A DNA stretch of 64,000 nt from Nocardia sp. NBC_01327 (GTDB taxonomy: Bacteria; Actinomycetota; Actinomycetes; Mycobacteriales; Mycobacteriaceae). The position numbers were made by a program, and so were the translations under genes. How positions within the stretch are numbered: the first letter of the stretch is position 1; each line of letters starts with the position of its first letter. The stretch spans positions 6,138,001-6,202,000 of the forward strand of contig NZ_CP108383.1 of NCBI RefSeq assembly GCF_035958815.1, written 5' to 3'. Below are positions 57,725 to 64,000 of this stretch, one piece after another. The notes under the pieces are model-generated. The model worked only from the letters and a program-made list of their open reading frames with translations. It did no database searches and was not told the DNA's origin.

Positions 57725-59590
57725 CTACCTGCGACGGGCGTAGCGGAGTTGGTGTGGTTTCTCCTGGTCGTAGGCTTCGCGGCCCGAGAGATGCTGGGGC
57801 ACACCCACTTCCCACCAGGCCCCCGCTTCGGTCCAGGACGAGGGCTGGGTGCGCACCACCACGACGGCGGGGCGGCGTTCGGCGACGGCGGCATTGCGGG
57901 CGCGCGTGTAGGCGTCGCGGAATTCCGTGGATTCGCCGGCGGTGAATACCACGCAGCCGAGGGAGCGGGCGTGGGCGGCGAAATCGACGCGGGGTGGTTC
58001 GGTGTGGTGGGTGCGGCAATTGGCGTAGAAGTTGTTGAAGGGCTCGCCGCCCTGGCCCTCCTGTAATCGGGCGATCACCGCGTAGCCGTCGTTATCGCAG
58101 ACGACGGCGACCAGGGGGTGTCCGGCGAACGCCGCGGAGAAGAGTTCGGAGTTGAGCATGAGGTAGGAGCCGTCGCCGAGCAGGGTGGTGACCAGGCCGC
58201 TGGTATAGGAGCGTGCCTCGTCGGAGACGACCATGGCCGCGCCCCAGGCCCCGGACAGCTCGTATCCCATGCAGGAGAAACCGTATTCGACGTCCATGGC
58301 CGGTTCGCCGCCGGTGGCGCGCCAGCCGCCGACGAGTTCACCGGGCAGACCGCCCGAAGCGGTCATGACGTAATCGTGCGGGCCGCTGAGGTCATTGACG
58401 ACGCCGACGATCTGGGCATAGCTGGGTGCGCCCAGAGCCGGGCTGCGGAGTTTGTCGATATGCGCGTCCCAGTCGGTGCGGACGGCGAGCGCGCGAGCGG
58501 TCCAGGCGGGATCCGCACGCCACTGCCCCAGCTGCGGCGCGAGATCCTCCAGTGCGGCATCGGCATCACCCACCACCGCGAGCGCACCGTGTTTCACCGC
58601 GTCGAATCGGGCGGCATTGATATGTACCAGGCGCACTTCCGGATCGAAGACCGTCCAGGAGGCGGTGGTGAAGTCTTGCAGGCGGGTACCGATGGCGAGC
58701 ACCACATCGGCCGCACTCGCGAGGGTATTGGCCGACGCCGCGCCAGTGATGCCGAGCGGCCCCGCGTACAGCGGGTGATCATGCGGTACGAGGGTGCGGC
58801 CGGCGGTGGTCTCTGTCACCGGAATGCCGTGCTGCGCAGCGAATTCCACCGCGCGGGCACCGGCGCCGGAGTAGCGGACACCGCCGCCGAGGATCACCAG
58901 GGGACGCTGTGCGCCGCGCAGTACGTCGGCCGCCTCGGCCAGACTGCGGCGGTCGGGGCGTGGGCGCCGGATGCGGTGCAGCACGGGTTCGAACAGCGCA
59001 TCCGGAAAATCGTAGGTCTCGACCTGAACGTCCTGCGGCAGCGCGAGAGTCACCGGCCCCGCATCGGCCGGATCGGTGAGTACCCGTGCCACCTGCGGAA
59101 GCGTGGCAATGAGCTGCTCGGGCCGGGTGATGCGGTCGAAGTAGCGGCTCACCGGGCGAAAGGCGTCGTTCACCGTGATCGTGGGGTCGCCGTAGTGCTC
59201 CACCTGCTGCAGCACCGGATCGGGCGCGCGGCTGACAAACGTGTCACCGGGCAGCAGGAGCAGCGGCAGCCGATTGGCATGTGCCACACCGGCTGCCGTG
59301 ACCATATTGAGCGCCCCGGGACCGATGGAGGACGTCGCGATGCCGACCTGCCGGCGCTGTGCGGCCTTGGCCAGACCGACCGCGGCCAGGGCCATGCCCT
59401 GTTCGGTGTGCCCGCGCCAGACCGGGATCTCGTCGCGCCGCTCCTGCAGCGCGGTGCCGAGCCCGAGCACATTGCCGTGCCCGAAGATGGCGAAAACCGC
59501 GGGGAACAGCGGGACTTCGGCGCCGTCGAGGGTTTCGGACCGCTGGGCGACCAGCCAGGCCACGAGGGCTTGTGCGGTCGTGAGTCTCAT
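57725..59590 (-). CDS. iolD: 3D-(3,5/4)-trihydroxycyclohexane-1,2-dione hydrolase
   Basis: 621 residues, a thiamine-diphosphate enzyme of the acetolactate-synthase fold. The catalytic Glu is in GHTEQGMALAAVG; the ThDP/Mg site is GDGSYLMLNSEL continuing to VVCDNDGY. IolD opens the ring of the diketo-inositol intermediate to 5-deoxyglucuronate, the substrate of IolB. The start overlaps the iolB stop by 4 bp (ATGA). It is the last gene of the operon. Confidence 0.93.
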   Translation of the reverse strand: MRLTTAQALVAWLVAQRSETLDGAEVPLFPAVFAIFGHGNVLGLGTALQERRDEIPVWRGHTEQGMALAAVGLAKAAQRRQVGIATSSIGPGALNMVTAAGVAHANRLPLLLLPGDTFVSRAPDPVLQQVEHYGDPTITVNDAFRPVSRYFDRITRPEQLIATLPQVARVLTDPADAGPVTLALPQDVQVETYDFPDALFEPVLHRIRRPRPDRRSLAEAADVLRGAQRPLVILGGGVRYSGAGARAVEFAAQHGIPVTETTAGRTLVPHDHPLYAGPLGITGAASANTLASAADVVLAIGTRLQDFTTASWTVFDPEVRLVHINAARFDAVKHGALAVVGDADAALEDLAPQLGQWRADPAWTARALAVRTDWDAHIDKLRSPALGAPSYAQIVGVVNDLSGPHDYVMTASGGLPGELVGGWRATGGEPAMDVEYGFSCMGYELSGAWGAAMVVSDEARSYTSGLVTTLLGDGSYLMLNSELFSAAFAGHPLVAVVCDNDGYAVIARLQEGQGGEPFNNFYANCRTHHTEPPRVDFAAHARSLGCVVFTAGESTEFRDAYTRARNAAVAERRPAVVVVRTQPSSWTEAGAWWEVGVPQHLSGREAYDQEKPHQLRYARRR

Positions 59591-60477
59591 GCGAGTCGTC
59601 CTTCGTGCGAGGTGACGGGGCAGCGCGGATCGAGCGGTTCGTCGGCCCACCGGGAGCGGACCCAGGCATGTGCGGGGTCGTCGCAGAAGGCCATGGACCG
59701 TTCGGGGGCGGGACCGGCCAGCACGTTCAGGTAGTACATCGGATAACCGGGCGCGGCGATGCAGGGGCCGTGGTAGCCGTGCGGGATCAGGAAGACGTCG
59801 CCGTCGCGTACGGCGACGTTCTCGTCCAGGTCACCGTCGGCGGTGTAGGTGCGATGCATGCCGAAACCTGTTGTGGAGGGCGTTGTTCCATCCGCTCCCG
59901 CGATGCGGAAGTAGTAGATCTCCTCGTTGACGACCTCGCAGTCGCTCGCCTCGTCGTGCTTGTGCGGCGGATAGGAGGACCAGTTGCCGCCCGGGGTGAT
60001 GAGTTCACAGGCATTGAGCTTGTCGGCGTGGTCCCAGACGCCGGGCACCCCGAAACCGGTGACCTGCCGGGTCGCCGGACCCGCACCGCGGACCTCCACC
60101 GGAACCTGTTCGGCCGGGCCGTATTTCGGGGTCAGTCGGCGGGTGCAGCGCGCCATCGGCAGCGCGACCTCCAGACCGGACACGGTGGACAGCTCGACCT
60201 CGGCGTCGCGAGGGACGTAGGCGAAGTCGGTCACCCGGGTGAAAACTGTTTCGCGGCCTGTCAGTTCGAATACCCGGCCGTCCACGCGGACCGTGCACGA
60301 CCCGGACAGCGGCAGTACGAAGGCTTCGAAGTCACCGGTGTGCACGGTGCGCGATTCTCCTGCGGCCAGCTGGAGCACGCGCAGCCCGGTGTAGGCCCAG
60401 CCCGCATCGGCGGGCGTCAGGAATACCGGATCCGCTCCGTCACACAGGGTTCCGGCGCGATGGTGGAGCTTGCTCAT
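59587..60477 (-). CDS. iolB: 5-deoxy-glucuronate isomerase
   Basis: 296 residues, bicupin fold. Metal ligands are in SSYPPHKHDEASDCE and NEEIYYFR; GDVFLIPHGYHGPCIAAPGYPMYYLNV is the family signature. The enzyme turns 5-deoxyglucuronate into 2-deoxy-5-keto-gluconate for IolC. It overlaps both neighbours by 4 bp (ATGA), so translation of the three genes is coupled. Confidence 0.95.
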   Translation of the reverse strand: MSKLHHRAGTLCDGADPVFLTPADAGWAYTGLRVLQLAAGESRTVHTGDFEAFVLPLSGSCTVRVDGRVFELTGRETVFTRVTDFAYVPRDAEVELSTVSGLEVALPMARCTRRLTPKYGPAEQVPVEVRGAGPATRQVTGFGVPGVWDHADKLNACELITPGGNWSSYPPHKHDEASDCEVVNEEIYYFRIAGADGTTPSTTGFGMHRTYTADGDLDENVAVRDGDVFLIPHGYHGPCIAAPGYPMYYLNVLAGPAPERSMAFCDDPAHAWVRSRWADEPLDPRCPVTSHEGRLA

Positions 60478-61367
60478 GAGGCCGCCTCCAGTACCCGGGC
60501 GGCTTTGTCCACCGCGCCCGCCACATCGCCGTCGGGCGGATACAGCAGGCTGCGGCCGACCACCAGGCCGCGCACCACATCGTGTGTGAGGGCCGCGCCC
60601 CAGGAGGCGAGGTCCGCGGCCGGGTCGCCGGAGGGCGCCCCACCGAGAACGACCACGGGCAGAGTTGTCGCATCCAGTGCCGAAATATCCTGCGGCGCTG
60701 GAATCTTCAGCCAGGTATACGCCGAGGTCACTCCGAGGCCCGACGCCACCGTGATCGCGCGCTGGAGCGCGGCGGCATCGCGGTGCATGACCAGCGCCCC
60801 GGAGGGATCGCGCCCGTAGGGCAGCGGTTCGACCATGGCCATGAGTCCGTGCTCGGCCAATTCCGAGACCGCGCGGGCGCAGGCTTCCAGGGTGGGCACG
60901 GTACCGGGGTCCGAATCCACCAGGCGCAGCAGCATTTTGCCGCCGTCCAGCCGGTATTTCACCAGCGATTCCGCGTCGTACCCGGTGAAGCGGTCGTCGA
61001 TCTCCCAGTCGGCCCCGGCCAGTCCGCCGCGGTTCATGGAGCCGATGACGATCTTGTCGTGCACGGCGTCCAGGAGCAGCAGCTCCTCGACAATGTCCGG
61101 AGACCCGAGCACACCGTCCACGGCGGGGTTGTCGAGCGCGATGAGCAGCCGCTCCAGCAGCGTGCGCCGACCAGCCATGGCGGTGCTGTCCGCACGCACA
61201 CTCAATGCACCCCGCGCCGGATGGTCCGCCGCGACCAGGAACAGGGTGCCCTTGTCCGACAGCAGGTTCGGCCGCCGGCGGCGGTCGGCGTAGGCAGCGC
61301 GAATGGCCTCGGGTTCGGTGGCTCGGGCGCGCAGCAGTCGGTACCAGCGTTCATCGGTCAGGTGCAC
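60474..61367 (-). CDS. Cgl0159-type (beta/alpha)8 aldolase-like protein of inositol catabolism
   Basis: 297 residues. The barrel pattern and LFLVAADHPARGALSV, SMNRGGLAGADWEIDDR, KMLLRLVDSDPGTVPTLEAC fit the LacD/DeoC-like group found in corynebacterial inositol clusters. It most likely acts as the 2-deoxy-5-keto-gluconate-6-phosphate aldolase (the IolJ step), giving dihydroxyacetone phosphate and malonic semialdehyde; this is inferred from context. The GTG start overlaps the iolC end by 10 bp. Confidence 0.82.
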   Translation of the reverse strand: MHLTDERWYRLLRARATEPEAIRAAYADRRRRPNLLSDKGTLFLVAADHPARGALSVRADSTAMAGRRTLLERLLIALDNPAVDGVLGSPDIVEELLLLDAVHDKIVIGSMNRGGLAGADWEIDDRFTGYDAESLVKYRLDGGKMLLRLVDSDPGTVPTLEACARAVSELAEHGLMAMVEPLPYGRDPSGALVMHRDAAALQRAITVASGLGVTSAYTWLKIPAPQDISALDATTLPVVVLGGAPSGDPAADLASWGAALTHDVVRGLVVGRSLLYPPDGDVAGAVDKAARVLEAAS

Positions 61368-62296
61368 AGCAGCTCCTCGATCTCGGCGGCGGTCGGCATG
61401 GCGTCGGCACAGGCCAATCGCGAAGCCACCAATGCCCCGGCGGCATTGGCATAGGTGGCGATCCGGTGCGGGTCCCAGTCCGAGAGCAGCCCGTGGATGA
61501 GGGCCCCGCCGAAGCCGTCACCCGCACCCAGCCCGCACACCACCTCGATGCGGCAGGGCTCGACCGTCCAGCGTTCGTGCTCGGTGGCGACCAGGACGCC
61601 CTCGGCGCCGCGCTTGATGACGGCCAGGCGCACACCGCGCGCGAGCAGCCGATCGGCCGCCTCGTCCGGATCCGCGGAACCGGTGGCCACCTGCACCTCG
61701 GTTCTATTGCCCACCACCACATTCACGTGATCGAGCATCCAGCCGATCTCGGCGCGTGCGGTCTCGACATCGGGCCAGAACATGGGCCGGTAGTCGAGGT
61801 CCAGCACGGTGTGGCCGCGGCGAGCGCGGCGCTCGAGGACCGCGCGCTGGGTGGTGCGGCCGGGTTCGGCGCTCACGCCGGTGCCCGTCACCCACAGCAG
61901 CGGGACGGAATCGACCACATCCCAGGGGATCTCGTCCTCGGTGAGGGTGAGATCCGGTGCGATGGGCGCACGGTAGAACAGCAGTGGCGGATCGGCGGGC
62001 GGATTGAGCTCACAGAACACCACGGGGGTATGGAGATTCGGCGCGGTGGCGACGAACTCGTTCACCACCCCGAAGTCCCGCAGCGCCGTGCGCACGAAGT
62101 CGCCGAAACCATCGGGCCCGACCTTGGTGAGAATGGCGGTACGGCGGCCCAGCCGAGCGGCCGCCACCGCGACATTGGTGGCGGTGCCGCCGAGGAATTT
62201 CGCGAAGGTGGTGACCTCCGCCAGCGATACGCCGCTCTGCTCGGGGTACAGGTCGACGCCGACCCGGCCGATCGTCAGCACTTCCAGATCGGTCAC
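61358..62296 (-). CDS. iolC: 5-dehydro-2-deoxygluconokinase
   Basis: 312 residues, PfkB/ribokinase family: [21 protein letters not shown] near the N-terminus and the ATP/catalytic signature [18 protein letters not shown] near the C-terminus. It phosphorylates 2-deoxy-5-keto-gluconate at O6. The GTG start overlaps the ABC ATPase stop by 4 bp (GTGA). Confidence 0.92.
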   Translation of the reverse strand: MTDLEVLTIGRVGVDLYPEQSGVSLAEVTTFAKFLGGTATNVAVAAARLGRRTAILTKVGPDGFGDFVRTALRDFGVVNEFVATAPNLHTPVVFCELNPPADPPLLFYRAPIAPDLTLTEDEIPWDVVDSVPLLWVTGTGVSAEPGRTTQRAVLERRARRGHTVLDLDYRPMFWPDVETARAEIGWMLDHVNVVVGNRTEVQVATGSADPDEAADRLLARGVRLAVIKRGAEGVLVATEHERWTVEPCRIEVVCGLGAGDGFGGALIHGLLSDWDPHRIATYANAAGALVASRLACADAMPTAAEIEELLCT

Positions 62297-63078
62297 GGCG
62301 TCACCACCCGCTGCAATTCGTGCTGCAGCGCTTCCAGTTCCGCGCCGCCGGACATCTGCCGGGTCAGTTCCGGCAGGTCGATCTCGGACTTCTCGTAGCA
62401 ACCGAGCTGGCCGCCGCGCTGCAACAGCAGGAAGCGGTCGCCCACCGGGTAGGCGTGGTGCGGGTTATGGGTGATGAGCACAACGCCCAGACCGCGTTCG
62501 CGGGCCTGCACCACATACCGCAGCACCACACCCGCCTGCTTGACACCCAGTGCGGCGGTGGGCTCGTCGAGGATCAGCACCTTGGCCCCGTAGTGCACCG
62601 CGCGGGCAATGGCGACGCTCTGCCGCTGACCGCCGGAGAGGGTTCCGACCGGCTGTTCCAGGTCATTGAGTTCGATTCCCATATCCGACAGGGCTTTACG
62701 GGTGATGTCCTTGGCGGTGCGCCGATCCAGCAGTTCGATCGGGCCGTAGCGTGTGACGGGTTCTGAGCCGAGCACAAAATTGCGCCACACGCTCATCAGC
62801 GGGACCACCGCGAGATCCTGGTAGACGGTGGCGATACCGCGATCCAATGCCTCACGGGGCGAGGAGAATCGGGTCGGCTCGCCGTCGATGCGCAGTTCAC
62901 CCGTATCGTGCTGATGGACGCCGGACAGGATTTTGATGAGCGTGGACTTGCCCGCACCATTGTCGCCCAGTACGCAGGTGACCTCCCCCGCATTCACCAC
63001 CATCGAGACATCGTGCAGCGCAACGACACCTCCGTAGCTCTTGCCGATATCCACCGCTTCTATCAGTGGCACAGTCAT
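62293..63078 (-). CDS. Sugar-type ABC importer ATP-binding protein (inositol)
   Basis: 261 residues. Walker [10 protein letters not shown], signature [13 protein letters not shown], Walker [13 protein letters not shown] and H-loop ITHN are intact. Most CUT2 sugar importers have one double-length ATPase; this has a single cassette, as in the FrcA type. With the permease upstream it probably imports inositol. ATGA overlaps with the permease stop. Confidence 0.92.
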   Translation of the reverse strand: MTVPLIEAVDIGKSYGGVVALHDVSMVVNAGEVTCVLGDNGAGKSTLIKILSGVHQHDTGELRIDGEPTRFSSPREALDRGIATVYQDLAVVPLMSVWRNFVLGSEPVTRYGPIELLDRRTAKDITRKALSDMGIELNDLEQPVGTLSGGQRQSVAIARAVHYGAKVLILDEPTAALGVKQAGVVLRYVVQARERGLGVVLITHNPHHAYPVGDRFLLLQRGGQLGCYEKSEIDLPELTRQMSGGAELEALQHELQRVVTP

Positions 63079-64000
63079 CGGCGTACCCTTTCCGCTCGCT
63101 TCTTGAATGCGGTATTGACCAGCACGGCCGCGAGCAGCAGAACGCCGAGGAACAGCATGAACCAGTCGCTGTTCCAGCCCGCGAACACAATGCCCTGCCG
63201 TGCCATGCCGAAGGTGAGCGCGCCCAGCGCCGCACCGACCACCGAGCCGAAGCCGCCGGTCAGCAGGCAGCCGCCGATCACCGCGGCGATGATGTACTGA
63301 AATTCCAGTCCCACACCCTGATTGGCCTGCACGCTGGAGAAGCGCAGCAGATTGCACGCGCCCACCACCCAGCCCGCGAAGGCCGTGGTCATGAAGAGCA
63401 GGATCTTGGTGCGCGCGGCGGGCACGCCCACCGCGCGGGCACTCGGCAGCGAGCCGCCGACGGCGAAGATCCAATTGCCGAACCTGGTGCGCACCAGCAC
63501 GATTCCGGCCAGCACGGTGAGCACGATCCACCACACCACCGACGCCTGGATATGCGCGTCACCGATATTCGTGGTGGAGGCGAAGACCCAGCCCGCGGAC
63601 TGGTAACCGCCCGCGCCGCGAATGCCCGATACCTGCACGGTGCCGGTAATCCACCGGGTAACACCGAGATTCAGACCCTGCAGCGCGAGGAAGGTGCCCA
63701 GGGTGACGATGAAGCTGGGCAGACCGGTCCGCATCACCACCCAGCCGTTGAGCGCGCCGACCGCCAGTGCGAAGACCAGCGAAACCGCCAGTGCCAGCCA
63801 GACATTCCAGCCCGCGTTCACCGCGAGCAGCGCCGTGACCAGTGCCGTGGACGCGGTCATCACACCGGCGGAGAGGTCGAATTCGCCGCCGATCATGAGC
63901 AGCGCCACCGCCACGGCCATGATGCCGAGCGTCGAGGCGTCGTCGAGCCAGTTGGAGACGCCGAGGGCGCTGAAGAACTTGTCGGTAATGATGGAGAAGA
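63075..64000 (-). CDS. Sugar-type ABC importer permease (5' part beyond the window)
   Basis: About 308 C-terminal residues are visible; the frame is open to the right edge ([20 protein letters not shown] at the cut). The CUT2/RbsC pattern is clear: [60 protein letters not shown]. About eight to nine membrane segments are present. It forms the channel of the importer with the ATPase encoded next; the substrate-binding protein gene must lie outside. Confidence 0.92.
   Translation of the reverse strand, partial: FSIITDKFFSALGVSNWLDDASTLGIMAVAVALLMIGGEFDLSAGVMTASTALVTALLAVNAGWNVWLALAVSLVFALAVGALNGWVVMRTGLPSFIVTLGTFLALQGLNLGVTRWITGTVQVSGIRGAGGYQSAGWVFASTTNIGDAHIQASVVWWIVLTVLAGIVLVRTRFGNWIFAVGGSLPSARAVGVPAARTKILLFMTTAFAGWVVGACNLLRFSSVQANQGVGLEFQYIIAAVIGGCLLTGGFGSVVGAALGALTFGMARQGIVFAGWNSDWFMLFLGVLLLAAVLVNTAFKKRAERVRR

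Noticed and set aside
56027-58066. 679-residue plus-strand frame over the hypothetical gene and the iolD end
   Set aside because: It runs antisense through the 500-residue gene, its upstream gap and iolD; no recognisable domain.

Overview
The window is very GC-rich actinobacterial chromosome. The gene content (DUF397/DUF5753-HTH pair, PF04672-type methyltransferase, paired MpaB-type oxygenases, an LprG-like lipoprotein, an Rv1733c-like protein, an Rv2690c-like permease, a DUF222/13E12 HNH gene, many F420-type and SDR oxidoreductases) points to Mycobacteriales, most likely Nocardia. The assignment rests on family recognition, not on a database search. No rRNA, tRNA, CRISPR array, integrase or complete insertion sequence was seen.

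Layout. 1-14.9 kb holds mainly housekeeping and transport genes: DUF397/HTH pair, GntR regulator, APC permease, HxlR/SDR pair, LysE exporter, two MpaB-type oxygenases with a divergent TetR, an amine-oxidase-type flavoprotein, an amino-acid permease and an ATP-dependent DNA ligase. 15.5-19.8 kb is a compact three-gene operon (type II thioesterase, mycofactocin-type SDR, one-module NRPS) that ends in a clear hairpin; its A domain carries the canonical threonine code and its condensation domain has lost HHxxxDG. 20-25.7 kb has small membrane proteins and a PadR/HAAS unit divergent from an LprG-like lipoprotein plus ABC exporter, with two copies of one operator between them. 26-41 kb is mixed: two diguanylate cyclases, an F420-type oxidoreductase, a membrane metalloprotease, a P450/TetR pair with a perfect 18-bp palindrome, a flavoprotein, an SDR lacking its catalytic Lys, a PLP enzyme and a sirtuin. 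41-46 kb has a TetR/ilvD pair with a duplicated operator, then a DUF222-HNH gene followed by about 1.2 kb of non-coding DNA with a decayed copy of the gene's 3' end and a large inverted repeat.

46-55.8 kb is a catabolic-looking block. Five same-strand genes (thiolase-like, CoA ligase, thiolase, F420-type oxidoreductase, carotenoid/stilbene-type oxygenase) lie downstream of a regulator made of two fused HxlR domains, next to an MFS transporter with an unusual extracytoplasmic domain. A 22-bp box recurs at the regulator start and ahead of the oxygenase. 57.7-64 kb is a myo-inositol catabolic operon (ABC permease, ABC ATPase, iolC, an aldolase-like gene, iolB, iolD) whose genes overlap by 4 to 10 bp; its upstream part lies beyond the window.

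Most regulators sit divergently from an apparent target, and operator-like palindromes can be read in many of the shared intergenic regions. Several starts lack a Shine-Dalgarno sequence but have TANNNT 6 to 8 nt upstream, which fits leaderless transcripts.
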